From: Tubulanus polymorphus
Taxonomy: Eukaryota > Nemertea > Palaeonemertea > Tubulaniformes > Tubulanidae
DNA: 60,000 bases
NCBI RefSeq assembly: GCF_964204645.1
Contig: NC_134033.1
Location: 7,414,231 to 7,474,230, forward strand
Direction: 5' to 3'
Shown here: positions 18,372-29,535 of the stretch, piece after piece
Layout of the letters: the number at the start of each line of letters is the position of its first letter
Position numbering within the stretch: the first letter of the stretch is position 1
Made by a program: the position numbers and the translations under genes
The notes under the pieces: generated by a model
Databases searched by the model: none
What the model saw: the letters and a program-made list of their open reading frames with translations, nothing else
What the model was told of the DNA's origin: nothing

Positions 18372-21300
18372 CTACTCTATACCAGTCCGGATCATGTTGG
18401 CAAGCGCATCCAACAGTTTAGGATTCTCTAAAACCTCCGGAATTTTCGCATATTCCAGGAACAATTCAATCCTCCTACGATCCGTCTGCATGTTGAACAT
18501 TAGAAATTCACCCGAACGCTGCCAAGCCGGGGGTCGTCTCGTCCGCGGTCTTGGCACAGGTCGCTCCTCCGAACTAGGACTTGGCTCGTCAACATCCGGT
18601 GAAGTTGAAACAGAGGGTGAACTAGCTGGCACGCTATCCACCGACAAAGGGCTCAACGGAGGAGTCTCCACGTCAACCAGAACTGGATGCTCCACAGAAT
18701 CGCTTGTTCCCTCAGCTCCCGGTGATTCCGGAACGGAGGCCATTTCCGATCGCACAATCTCCTCAGAAATTGGAGCTGGAGAAACACTCTCAATGGAACT
18801 TCGAGATAACACGGTGTCCGCACCCGCAATCCCAGGCTCAACGACGGGAGGTCCCTCCGCAGTTTCCACTTCGCGTGAGACAAGTACCCAGTCTTCCTCG
18901 TCGGACCCATCGTCCGCTACTTCGGCAACTATTTCCTCTGGCATATTAGTATTACCAACAGCGACTTTCTCCGAAGTAACATGCTCCGGGTTTGCTTCCT
19001 TTACTCGGAATGATTCCTCACCGTCACGCAAAGGAGTAGCCAAAGGTAATAACTTGTTCCTATGCAGAATCCTCCTACCCCCATCTTCAATTCTTTTTAC
19101 CTCGTAAACAGGTACATCTCCAGTTACCTTGCTTTCTACGATATAAGGCACCGATTCCCAGCGGTCAGCTAATTTATGTCGTTCCCTAAATCCTTCACGC
19201 TTGACCAACACCATATCACCGGGCGTTAATTCTGCACTCTTAGCTCTCCTGTCATATAACTCTTTCCGTCTATCCCCTTGCCTAGACAAGTGATCTGATG
19301 CCAAATTCCACGCCACTTCCAATTGATTTTCCATCTGCTTCACATACTCTGTTGTCGACGTCACACTTTCTTCATTACCCCAACCAAATTTCTTATCAAC
19401 TGACAGTCTGGGTCTTCTTCCGAACATAAGGTAGAATGGCTCAAAGCCTGTCGACTCGTGGGGCGTACAATTATACGCATACACCAATGCATTAATATGC
19501 CTCCGCCAGTTTCTCTTTTCCTCGGGCGGCAAACTACCCAGTAGTCGAATCAACGTACCATTAAACCGTTCCACAGCACCATTGCCCGCAGGGTGATACG
19601 GTGTAGTTCGGGTTTTCCTCATACCGGTCAACTCGCATAACTCCTTGATCACACGACTTTCGAAGGCAGGCCCCTGATCCGAATGAAGTTGAACAGGCGC
19701 TCCGAATTTCAGCACCACTTCGTTGAATAAACACTTAGCCACCGTTCTAGCCGTCTCATTTTTAGTCGGAATAGCCATCGCAAACTTAGTGAAATGATCG
19801 GTCATAACAAGCACCTTTTCGAAACCTTGACTCGGCTCCAATGTTAAAAAATCAATGCACAGTAACTCCATAGGGTACGATGTCTCAATGCTGACCAGCG
19901 GGGCAACTTGTGTAGGCGTCGAAGCCTTCAGCAGCACACAGCGCTTACAACTCTTCAAATATTCCTCGACATCGGATTTCATTCCGGGCCAATAACATCT
20001 TCGTCTCAATAACGCCAACGTTTTGTCACGGCCGGGATGCCCCAACCGATCGTGCAAACAGTCAAGCATCTCCGCCCTCTCCGAATAGGGCAACCAAACT
20101 TTCAGCTCTGACACTCTATTTTCAACAACTCTGCGGTACAAAACATCATCCAGAAGTTCCAGCGACTTAAAAACCCGACAGATCCCGTACTCCGATGGCT
20201 TAGCTGGCCGGAATCTTGTCTTGGTCCTTAAACAAGAAACAACGCGTCGAATAGTCGGGTCTCGCTCCTGCAATTTCCGCATGTCTACCTCTGCTACCCC
20301 TCCGGCTTTCGTCACAGGGACTGACGGACTTACGGTACAAATTGCTGCAAAGACGTCAGCAGTGATCCGATTTAATGGACTTCGACTCAGCGCGTCTGCA
20401 TCCCGCATATTAGCGCCACTATGGTATTCGAGTTCCAAATCGTACACTGATAAAGCCTGTAGCCAGCGATGTCCCGTGGCATCCAGTTTCGCAGATTTCA
20501 ACACATAAGACATGGGGTTCGAATCAGTATGGACACAACATTTGTTACCATACAAGTAATCGTGGAACTTTTCCGTCGCCGCCCATTTCAGAGCCAGGAA
20601 CTCAAGCTTGTGCGCAGGATACTTCTTCTCTGAAGCATTCAATCCTCTACTTGCGTAAGCGATTACCTTCTTTACTCCCTTTCCATCTGTTTGGTATAGG
20701 ATCGCACCTAATCCATCATGAGCTGCATCCGTATGAAGCTCGAAGGGTCTATTAAAGTCTGCGAACCCTAAGATGGGGCTTGACGTCAACATCTCCTTCA
20801 ACCTCGTGAATGCGTTTTCTTCATCCTGTCCCCACTGTACCTCAATCCTCCGTTCCGCTGTCTTACGTTTCCCCTTAAGATTCGTGACTCCCGTTAACAA
20901 TTTCGTTAACGGAGCAGCTACTCTGGCATAGTCCTTTATAAAGCGTCTATAATAGCCCGAAAACCCCAGGAATTGTCGCACTTCAGTTACGGTTCTAGGG
21001 GCCGGCCAATCCTTCACAGCACTTAATTTCACTGGATCGGGTTCAACTCCCTTTTCAGAGATCCTGTGCCCGAGGTAAACAACTGCTGACCGTAAAAACT
21101 CACATTTTGAGGGTTTCAACTTCAGTCCTGCAGCAGCAAGTCGATCCAACACATGCTCCAACCGCTCAACATGCTCCTCGAATGTGTCCGAAAAAATAAG
21201 TATGTCATCGATGAAAACCAGACATTCACGGAGGTTTAAATCCGCCAGAGTCCTTTCCATTAAGCGCTGGAACGTTGACGGTGCATTTGTCAACCCGAAG

Positions 21301-22623
21301 GGCATCACGTTAAACTCCCAAAATCCATAACCCGGCCCGACATTGAAGGCAGTTTTCGGCTTATCCTCCTCTTTCACTTCGACTTGCCAATATCCCGCCT
21401 TCAGGTCGAGAGTGGTGAAATACTTGGCACCGGCAACACTTTCAACTAATTCATCCGCGCGGGGAAGAGTCTGCCGATCTTTCACGGTCCTCCGATTGAG
21501 GGTCCGATAATCCACACAAAATCGAAGACCGCCATCCTTTTTCCGGACGAGAACTACCGGTGATGACCACGAACTAAAAGATGGACGGATGATTCCTGTG
21601 GACGCCATCATGTTAAGGTGATCCCTCACCTCGTTCACCATGGACGGAGGAACTCGTCGATACCTCTCCTTGAACGGTACATTATCAGTCAAATTGATCT
21701 CATGTCGAATCGCGGAAGCACGTCCAGTATCTTCATCAGCGACCGAAAAAATTCCTTTATGCTTCCGCAGAACGTCTTTCAACCGGAGAAGCTGCCCCGG
21801 AGTCGTCTCGCAACCTTCCCAGTTGAAAAAGTCAAAAAACTTATCATCTGCTCCTGACCCTATTGCACCACACTGTCGCTGCAGAGGAATCGCACTATTC
21901 ATCAGCTTCGGCTCCACTCGACGCACACCCTCAATGCTACACACCGGTGACCGAGCAGGAATGGTGACAGGCCGACATCCAATATTCCTTACCACCACGC
22001 TTATACGGTTACACTGCACCACCGCCATCTTACTTATGCGAGGTACCAACAGTAGGGTCCCAGGTAGGTTAACCTCTTCCGACGAGCAAGTCATCACCAA
22101 ACTCGAATCCGTCGATACTCCACGTACCAGCCCATGCACGCTAAGTTGACTCAGGCGGTACAGTTATTTCCGTCGTCGTACGCACCTGCTCAGGTTTGGC
22201 TGACAAACATTGTTTCGCCAATCTAACAGCTCCCTTGTCATCGTGCAAATGCTGTAACACGTTAGTGCCCAACACTACAGGCACCGACTCACTGTAACTA
22301 GTATCTTCAACCACCAAAACCAAAACATCGAGTATCTGGTGCTCCACTACCAACGTAACTTCTGCTCACCCATAATAGGGTAGTTCAGTTCCACCGGCGG
22401 TCTTCACATCCAAAAAATCATTGACAGGAAACAGCTGCGTATCCACGAGTGAACTGAAGAAACTCTTTGAGACCGTTGTTACCTGAGCCCCCGTATCAAT
22501 CAATGCTCGACAAGGCTGTTTATTGACGACAATATCCGATTCATTAGCTGGACCCACTAACGACGACTGGCCTGGCCCATGGGTCCGGGGCCAGGCTCCG
22601 ACCGGTTTCCCGTCCGCCGACAA
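18372..22623 (-). pseudogene. Gypsy pol polyprotein: protease, reverse transcriptase, RNase H, integrase
   Basis: Copies element RNA to DNA and integrates it. Protease: CRALIDTGAQVTTVS with the DTG active site. Reverse transcriptase: LVRKKDGGLRFCVDYR, LDLKAGYWQV, MPFGLTNAPSTFQ and catalytic VFIDDILIFSD. RNase H begins at FELHTDAAHDGLGAIL. Integrase has the HHCC module (LGHPGRDKTL...CKRC), the DDE core (IDFLTLEP, HSDQGPAFES, AVERFNGTL) and a GPY/F-like domain; no chromodomain. The protease frame is -1 relative to gag, as expected for programmed frameshifting. Two breaks follow: an in-frame TGA at 22366-22368 and one extra base near 22144-22150, after which a 1255-codon frame runs to 18372. A Ser/Pro/Glu-rich tail ends the protein. 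Confidence 0.9.
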
Positions 22624-23945
22624 TCTCGCTGAAAATGGTCCAACCCCCCGCAGTTAAAACATCCTCTGCGACGGCCACGTGAAACTGGACGGTTATTATA
22701 ACCTCGGCCGCGTATTGCTCCGCCTCTATCCATTCCTCGGCCCCGTGCCTGCGCGATGTCACCTTGATCGTGATAATCTGAGGTTCTTTCAATCTTCAAT
22801 GCTGTTATCTCCCGTTTCAGTTCATTAACGGTTTCCACCAATGATTCAACGGTCTTTACAAGTTGGCCCGAACCTTCAGCGTACATCTGGTGCTGCCTAG
22901 GCACCAGATTCCTTCCAAGGTTAGATGCCTCTTTCCCAACGCTTGCTATCTTCCGACCTTCAGGTTGGAACCCAAACTCTTGCTCCAATTTCCTTGCCTC
23001 AACCACCATTTCCTGGTATGAATGAGATAACAACAGCGGACGCAGCCCAAGTTTAAGCTGCCTGTTAAACAATCCCTGCCAAAACTGCGTCTTCAGTTCC
23101 GCCTCATCAATCTGTCCAGGGGCGTGACCCCGTATCTCCTCCAACCGACACGCCCAGAGATTCACACTCTCATCCCTACCTTGCTCTGCTGTATAAAATT
23201 TTCCGTATACTTGCCTAGCAGTTAGAATCTCCCCAAACAGGGTATCCAGTCGATTGATCACCATGTTCAACGACAAGTCTGACCCGTACTCACCCTCAAG
23301 GTTCAACAAACAATCACGTGCTGTACCCTTCAGTGACCTACGAATGAAATTCACCACTTGCGAATCCGAGTACACACCATCTGCCTGCAAACCCCGCACC
23401 TCACTCTTCCACTGCCGATACGAGACATCAGTTTTATTCTCCTCACCGGAAAACGTACTGAGGCGTGATGGAGTGTTTATCACGACATTTTGTCTTCCTT
23501 TAGACGACTCAGCAAACTCCTTCGGCCTCGGATCCTCGAACGGTGCAAAACTGGGCGGAGTCACCGGTTCAAACCCCAATCGCTTCTGTGAAGTAGCGCC
23601 ATCCCCGTAAGAAAATCTGTTTACAACGGATCCACGTAAAGTAGGGTTTAACCCACCAAGGATCTCCTCTATACGCGCTTCAGCGATTTGTTGTTCTACA
23701 TCCGATAACTGGTCCAACGGCACAACCACTATCTGCACCACATTACCCTGAAATTCGATTTCTGCAGCAACTGCATTTTTAGCTGAGCTGGCGTTGACAA
23801 ACACAACATATGCTGTCTGTCCAGATACACAAACGAATTCAACCTCACCGAACCTGCGAAACTCCGCTCGAATAACCTCCCGGTCCAGACTCACTGAACC
23901 AATGAACCCAACCGAGACGACATGGCCAGCCCGCAACGACGACAT
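22557..23945 (-). CDS. Gypsy Gag with CCHC zinc knuckle and an RRM-like N-terminus
   Basis: 462 residues. Forms the retrotransposon particle and binds its RNA. The first 80 residues look like an RNA recognition motif (VGFIGSV as RNP2-like, REVIRAEFRRFGEVEFVCV, and GQTAYVVFVNASSAKNAV as RNP1-like). The middle matches the capsid-like retrotransposon Gag domain (YRQWKSEVRGL...GTARDCLLNL...FYTAEQGRDESVNLWACRL). An Arg/Gly-rich stretch and one zinc knuckle (CFNCGGLDHFQRDC) are near the C-terminus. Intact frame; its end overlaps the start of the protease frame. The RRM-like reading is pattern recognition only. Confidence 0.85.
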   Translation of the reverse strand: MSSLRAGHVVSVGFIGSVSLDREVIRAEFRRFGEVEFVCVSGQTAYVVFVNASSAKNAVAAEIEFQGNVVQIVVVPLDQLSDVEQQIAEARIEEILGGLNPTLRGSVVNRFSYGDGATSQKRLGFEPVTPPSFAPFEDPRPKEFAESSKGRQNVVINTPSRLSTFSGEENKTDVSYRQWKSEVRGLQADGVYSDSQVVNFIRRSLKGTARDCLLNLEGEYGSDLSLNMVINRLDTLFGEILTARQVYGKFYTAEQGRDESVNLWACRLEEIRGHAPGQIDEAELKTQFWQGLFNRQLKLGLRPLLLSHSYQEMVVEARKLEQEFGFQPEGRKIASVGKEASNLGRNLVPRQHQMYAEGSGQLVKTVESLVETVNELKREITALKIERTSDYHDQGDIAQARGRGMDRGGAIRGRGYNNRPVSRGRRRGCFNCGGLDHFQRDCRRTGNRSEPGPGPMGQASRR

Positions 23946-24984
23946 AATTGGACTGAATTGGATTATCTGTATGAACTATCTGAGCTAACTACCCACAAAT
24001 GAATTGGTTTGTACAACCCCAATTTCAAAAATGATAGCATTGATTCACATTACACAGGTACTCACCAACCTTGTTATAGCACTTACCACGCTTACACCCA
24101 AGAGAGGGAAACTCCAGTTATAAAACTATTAATGTAACGTAGGTCAAATCATATAATAACCTGGAAGAACCCTCTTACAAATAAACAGTTTTCCGTTTTA
24201 CAAAATGAAAAAAACTTAATTCACCTCCTGGGTGTCAAGCAAGCAGTTAATTATCAATAACCAAGGAAACAACTAATTATGACTGTAATCGAGCAATCCT
24301 CTACGCATAAGCAAAATACTCCAACTGAAATTTCAGCCACCCAAGCAACATAAGATTACAACATGCACTTGAATAATCATACAGTCAAGCAAATCAAAAT
24401 AATCAAGTTTAATGCTACCAGCATAAATCAAAATAAATCAAATTAAGCAAAAGAAATGAAGATAAAAAGAAAAGAGTCTCTGTCTCTACACCAAACGAAC
24501 AATCCGCAAAACTAAAATCAGTCTCTTACACCACCATAAACAAAAAAAAAGAGTTTTGGTTTCACCATCCACGGATCTCCTCGCCCAGGACAGAACGAAA
24601 CACACAAGCAATACTAAACTATATAAATCACACGCCACATGCAATACACCGTCAAAGCACAATATGACGAACACACAATACACAACACAGGACAACACAG
24701 TATTATCACCGGTACCGGTTAACACAAATAACTATAATAAGCTAGCTTCCACATTCGCCTCTCACTAGATTACCTTCGAGTGATCTTTAGAATTGACGAC
24801 TTGACCATCAATATCACCAGTAATCCACGTTTTGTAATTAGCGGCAACGTTGCTCCACTTCTCTCAATTTCGACTGTTGAATTCGCTTCGCACGATAATC
24901 AAGGTACGGAACTATAAGCAAATCTCTCGGATTTGAAGATCCTGATATGACTCGCAATTTCGAGATCCCATCGAGGGTGCCAAT
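23946..24984 (-). other. 5' leader of the Gypsy element
   Basis: About 1 kb between the 5' LTR and gag on the minus strand. No long frame with coding character; likely untranslated leader with packaging signals. Part of it is A-rich on the plus strand. Confidence 0.6.
24965..24982 (-). other. Primer binding site of the Gypsy element
   Basis: Two bases inside the 5' LTR the minus strand reads TGGCACCCTCGATGGGAT, starting with TGG complementary to a tRNA CCA end. I could not assign the tRNA. Confidence 0.6.
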
Positions 24985-25544
24985 TGTGAACGCCCTACTC
25001 CTCCACCGATCGTGAGGGGTAATCAGGGTTCGAACACGTAATTTTAATTATTCGATTCGACAGTCCGACGATTCGCTGGTATCTCGTCGCAGCGGCTTTG
25101 TTGGGGTGTACAGCCTTGGCTCCAACCACCAGTAGAAAAGAAATTACTCCACGGCCTCTCCAACAACCTGCGACAAACAATATTTCATAAATAGCCAAAT
25201 ATTTATTCATTCATCAACAGTTAGGTAAGTTACCGCCATTCGCGGAATCAATACGATGAATGACCACACTTATACAACATATTCTTTTAACATCAATACA
25301 CATTTAACAATGCATTCATACAAACAAGAACCCGACTCACCTGCGACAAACAATATTTCATAAATAGCCAAATATTTATTCATTCATCAACAGTTAGGTA
25401 AGTTACCGCCATTCGCGGAATCAATACGATGAATGACCACACAAACCCACAACCAGAACATAACCGAGAGGGCGCCACAGGTTGGAGTGTCGTTCAGAAA
25501 ACAAAAGATTACTCAACCAATGTCATCTATGAATGTCTGTCACA
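24985..25544 (-). repeat. 5' LTR of the Gypsy element
   Basis: Same 560 bp as 17565-18124; one difference noticed (C in the left copy against T here, in CACAGGCTGG / CACAGGTTGG). Confidence 0.93.
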
Positions 25545-25659
25545 TTTACTGTCCTCGAACTTTTCTCTCAGTTTCTGATGGCATTCTATGATCAGCTTTA
25601 CGCGCCTTTCGACATCTCAACTGTACCTTGTGGCCGTACTGTTTCATCTGTAGAATCTC
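25545..25659 (-). pseudogene. Harbinger Myb-like gene, exon interrupted by the Gypsy element
   Basis: Next to the 5' LTR the minus strand encodes VKLIIECHQKLREKFEDSK, which fits the first helix of a Myb/SANT or MADF domain and lines up with the continuation at 17556 on the other side of the retrotransposon. The exon begins at 25659 after a TACTGCAG acceptor; its first codons (DSTDETVRPQGTVEMSKG) resemble the repeated exons upstream but lead to a TAA at 25598-25600 in that frame, so a frameshift separates them from the helix part. Confidence 0.55.
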
Positions 25660-25738
25660 CTGCAGTAGAATACAATTTTCAAGTTAAAAAATAAATGTGT
25701 CCATATAAATAGCATTTTTCTAATGAAACAGCACTTAC

Positions 25739-25810
25739 CACTGGTGTGAGGGGACACCTTCGAGATTTCACTCGTGCCTTGTTGCCTTGATATCCCATCT
25801 GTAGAATCTC
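25739..25810 (-). CDS. Repeated 72-nt exon (copy B)
   Basis: Minus-strand exon bounded by an acceptor (TATTACAG) and donor (GTAAGT). Its 24 codons read GDSTDGISRQQGTSEISKVS then PHTSG. A multiple of three, so it can be included or skipped without frame change. Intron and exon are duplicated as a unit of about 149 bp (copy C at 25888-25959). Belongs with the Myb-like gene by position and strand. Confidence 0.55.
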
Positions 25811-25887
25811 CTGTAATAGAATACAATTTTCAAGTTAAAAAAAATGTGTCCATATCAATAGCATTTTTCTTATGAAACAACACTTAC

Positions 25888-25959
25888 CACTGGTATGAGG
25901 GGACACCTTTAAGATTTCACTCGTGCCTTGTCGCCTTGATATCCCATCTGTAGAATCTC
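25888..25959 (-). CDS. Repeated 72-nt exon (copy C)
   Basis: Second copy of the exon at 25739-25810 with few changes, same splice signals (acceptor TATTGCAG, donor GTAAGT) and phase. Confidence 0.55.
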
Positions 25960-26104
25960 CTGCAATAGAATACATGGAATTATATACATTTATTTTACAA
26001 ATATGTCCCCATATAGAATGTATTTATCTATTGAAAAATATATTTTCTACATGCTGAATACTATTGTACCTGATAGGTATAAAAATTCACAAATACAAAG
26101 TTAC

Positions 26105-26191
26105 CACCAGTATGAGACACTTGTGTATTTTCAGATAACGAACCCTTAATTTCATTATAATTCCTCACTAACGTCTTTACCATTTCGGGAT
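26105..26191 (-). CDS. Upstream exon of the same minus-strand gene
   Basis: 87 nt between an acceptor (CCTTGTAG) and donor (GTAACT), encoding PEMVKTLVRNYNEIKGSLSE and ending SHTG in the same phase as the 72-nt exons. Predicted from splice signals and phase only. Confidence 0.45.
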
Positions 26192-27046
26192 CTACAAGGA
26201 AGTGCATATTTTTTAGGTAAAGCAAAGCTTATTAAATAGTTAAACATGTTTTGTATCTCAAGGATTGTTCAGATAGGTTCTTCTGAAATCATTTTATTAG
26301 GGTTTTCTGTTATTTCACAGAAAACCCTATTGATATCCGCGTGATTATTAGGGTTTCTGCTGCTTTCGCAGAAACCCTATTGTAATTCTGTTGATTATTA
26401 TTATTATTATTAGGGTTTTCTGACTTTCGTCGAAAACCCTTTTGTAATTAGGGTTTTCTGTTTCTTCACAGAAAACCCTATTGAAATTCGCGTGATTATT
26501 ATTATTTTTTTTCCCTTTTCCACATAGTTTTTGTTAAAAGTGTAAAGGCTTCCTTACCTTACCGCTGTCGCCGATACAATCCGTATGATGTCCTTCAGCT
26601 CACTTCAATCTCCAGATACTGCATGGGAATTTTGATAAATCCACGTTATAAAGGCACTGTCGAGCCGTAAACATCAGAAATTTGGCTCCATTCAATTAGT
26701 AGCCATGTTGTGTTTTCTTACCGATATTTCTCTCTTCTTTTCGAGGAAGAGCTATCGAATAATTCCCTCTCTTCTCCACAATCAATTTCAAAGTCAATTT
26801 TATGAATTTATTGCTCAGCGGGTCCGAGACCAAGAGTTTACGAGTCCGGCGTTCGCGTGTCTGACAGGTTTACGGGCATTTGTTTGTTACCTCTTTAATA
26901 TTTTTGATTTCTTGTTATTCCGGTTATTTTATTTAAGTATATTGCTGATCAGTTCATGTAACCAAAAGCGTCAATAAACAGACTTTGAATTGATCACGTT
27001 TAAATCAAGGTCGTTGAGTCGCGGAAGGCTACTAGAATTACGTTCG
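26192..27046. repeat. Repeat-rich stretch with four AGGGTTTTCTG hairpins
   Basis: Four consecutive stem-loops at 26299-26328, 26350-26378, 26412-26440 and 26450-26479, with 9 to 12 bp perfect stems (AGGGTTTTCTGT pairing with ACAGAAAACCCT) separated by ATT repeats. From about 26570 to 26712 a dispersed repeat is related to 52650-52795 (CTGTCGRGCCGTAAACATC). No supported gene. Confidence 0.65.
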
Positions 27047-27539
27047 AGCTCAGACCACTATTCCAAAATCTTCTATATCCTATAGTAAAAACAAGAAATT
27101 CGAGAGTTTAGTTCATATATAAGCGCGTAAATTCAGGAGAAATCCTGCTTATGGCTCATAGGCCAGCATCTTAGCTACGCATTGAAGTGGTTTTCGCCCC
27201 ACGTACCCAACCTAACTTTTGAAATAATCAAACCTTTAGAAAGGAGGGGTATCCCAGTACAGGTATGCCAGTACATCCGAGCCAAATATCTAAGGGAATC
27301 CCCCACCGTGTTTGGTACCCTTACTCCAAGCAAAAAAAAGTCCAGGGAATCCCTTATTTCATCATCGATCTGTCTCTCATGATCAATGGATTTCATACAT
27401 ATAACCGAAATTCGTTACCTATCCCATTTGCAGAAATTATGGCAACATTTATGGGGGACCTCTTCTTCACTCTAGGTACTATTTTTGGGGTCCGGCCCTA
27501 CGCATCTTCGAGCTACTAACCTAATTGTGGTCTGATGCC
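27046..27539. repeat. 494-bp direct repeat, copy 1
   Basis: See 27047-28957. Frames in it are spurious and occur in both copies. Confidence 0.9.
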
Positions 27540-28957
27540 TGACAAGTACCCAAACTTAAGAATAGCATTAGTTTTTGTACAGTTTTAGAAAGAGTGGAGA
27601 CACCCTAGTTATACAACGCAATACAATAGCTCTCGGCCAATTACACATGGAAATACATGCTAATGCACAAATCGCGCGTATGCGACAAAATCCAAGTTTT
27701 CTATCAATATCATCTAAGTCAAACATTCATTTCAAAATATGAATAAAACAATTATACAACATTTTCTGAATACTTGATAGATTTTTTTCACTGATGGATA
27801 TAAATATATGGCTATGGATAAAAATCAGAAACACAATCTTTAAGCATTTTTTGAAAAAAATGCCATTTTCATCATCGAATGGGCTGAAACCTTTAGATTT
27901 GGCGTTTTCTTGCGCTGAAGGCCTAATTCGAATGCACCCTACTGCGTCCACAGGCCTTCGGCCGGGACGAATTTTATATACCAAGCGTAGTTGTCACCAG
28001 TACTAGTTAGGAAAAATATCACAACTGGCCTCTGACAATGTCCTTTCGGTTGCCATGGTTTCAACGAAAATATGCATTTCCCCTACCCCTTAAATTCCTG
28101 ACAGTATCTGGCACCAAAAAGTCAGCCAAACTAGATAACTTAATCAAAGAAAGCTGAATTAATGTGATTATTCTGCATGGGCAAGGATGGCCTTTATGAA
28201 ATAAATTTATGAGCATCGACCGAGCCTCCTACGAGAAAATATCTTACGGTTCATGCCTAAAAATTGACCGAAATCTGCGATTCTAGCCTTCTACAAGCAA
28301 AAATATTACCAAATCCTACCATGAAACTGATTAAAATCAGTGAATTAGGTCTCAATGAATGCCTCAAGACGACTTATATGTGCAAAAGATGTATAAGATA
28401 AAAATTATTTGTGAAATTTCGTCAAAACTTCAAAATTTGTTATTTTGGCTGTATTGGCTGTCAGAGCTCAGACCACTATTCCAAAATCTTCTATATCCTA
28501 TAGTAAAAACAAGAAATTCGAGAGTTTAGTTCATATATAAGCGCGTAAATTCAGGAGAAATCCTGCTTATGGCTCATAGGCCAGCATCTTAGCTACGCAT
28601 TGAAGTGGTTTTCGCCCCACGTACCCAACCTAACTTTTGAAATAATCAAACCTTTAGAAAGGAGGGGTATCCCAGTACAGGTATGCCAGTACATCCGAGC
28701 CAAATATCTAAGGGAATCCCCCACCGTGTTTGGTACCCTTACTCCAAGCAAAAAAAAGTCCAGGGAATCCCTTATTTCATCATCGATCTGTCTCTCAGGA
28801 TCAATGGATTTCATACATATAACCGAAATTCGTTACCTATCCCATTTGCAGAAATTATGGCAACATTTATGGGGGACCTCTTCTTCACTCTAGGTACTAT
28901 TTTTGGGGTCCGGCCCTACGCATCTTCGAGCTACTAACCTAATTGTGGTCTGATGCC
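27047..28957. mobile_element. Non-coding element with 494-bp terminal direct repeats
   Basis: The blocks 27046-27539 and 28464-28957 are identical except for one base noticed (CATGATC against CAGGATC). GTTCG precedes the first (27042-27046) and follows the second (28958-28962), a 5-bp target duplication. Between them lie 924 bp without coding potential. Layout as in TRIM or LARD type LTR elements, but the termini (AG...CC) are not the usual TG...CA; each repeat has TCAGACCAC near its start and GTGGTCTGA near its end. Confidence 0.6.
28464..28957. repeat. 494-bp direct repeat, copy 2
   Basis: See 27047-28957; one mismatch to copy 1 by eye. Confidence 0.9.
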
Positions 28958-29172
28958 GTTCGTCTTCGTCTCAGAGAGAAAACAAACGACAGAAAAGTAT
29001 CAGGTGATTATCGATAGCCTACAACGGTACACACAGTTGACAAACAGTGTTAGGCCTGTGCCGGTTGGTGCGTACTGGGACTAAATATACTGGTTGGTCA
29101 GTTGGTTCGGTTATGAAGTGTGGAAGCTAAGATTATAAGAAAGCCTACCGGTATTTATTTGTCTATAGGCCT

Positions 29173-29535
29173 ATTATATAGAAGCCAATACCATTTTAAG
29201 TACGTAGTTGTTAACCGCACGTGACTGTACGGTGATCTCCACAGGTTAACCGCGTACGTGAGGTCCCTACTAAGTATATAATGCCATACGTGAGTTCCTA
29301 GTAGCCAATACCATTTGTGAAATACGAAATTGTAATGCGTACGTGACTGTACCGTGATATCCACAGGTTAACCGTACGTGAGTTCCCTACTAACGCTGTA
29401 CGTGAGTTCCTAGTAGCCAATACCATTTTAAGTACGAAATTATAACGCGTACGTGACTGTACGGTGATATCCACAGGTTAACCGTACGTGAGTTCCCTAA
29501 AAACGCTGTACGTGAGTTCCTATAATCTGCAAACG
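29173..29535. repeat. Three tandem units rich in ACGTGA and GTACGTGAGTTCC
   Basis: A unit of roughly 120-130 bp (GTAGCCAATACCATTT... GTGACTGTACGGTGATATCC ...GTACGTGAGTTCCCTA) is repeated three times. Part of it recurs inverted at 29738-29760. No gene. Confidence 0.65.

Larger units (their letters stand above)
17565..25544 (-). mobile_element. Ty3/Gypsy LTR retrotransposon, minus strand
   Basis: Two LTRs of 560 bp flank gag and pol on the minus strand. The target duplication appears to be TTTA (17561-17564 and 25545-25548). It inserted into the Myb-like gene of the Harbinger element. One visible mismatch between LTRs implies a recent insertion, yet the protease-reverse transcriptase region has a stop and a frameshift. 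Confidence 0.92.

Noticed and set aside
18394-19107. Plus-strand 237-residue frame
   Set aside because: Shadow of the Gypsy pol tail on the other strand; low-complexity Ser/Thr composition follows from that.
26299-26480. CRISPR-like array
   Set aside because: Spacing is short, the repeats are hairpins with simple AT spacers, and the DNA is eukaryotic.
27182-27519. Small frames in the 494-bp repeats (66-97 residues)
   Set aside because: Overlapping frames on both strands with no family resemblance; repeated only because the DNA is repeated.
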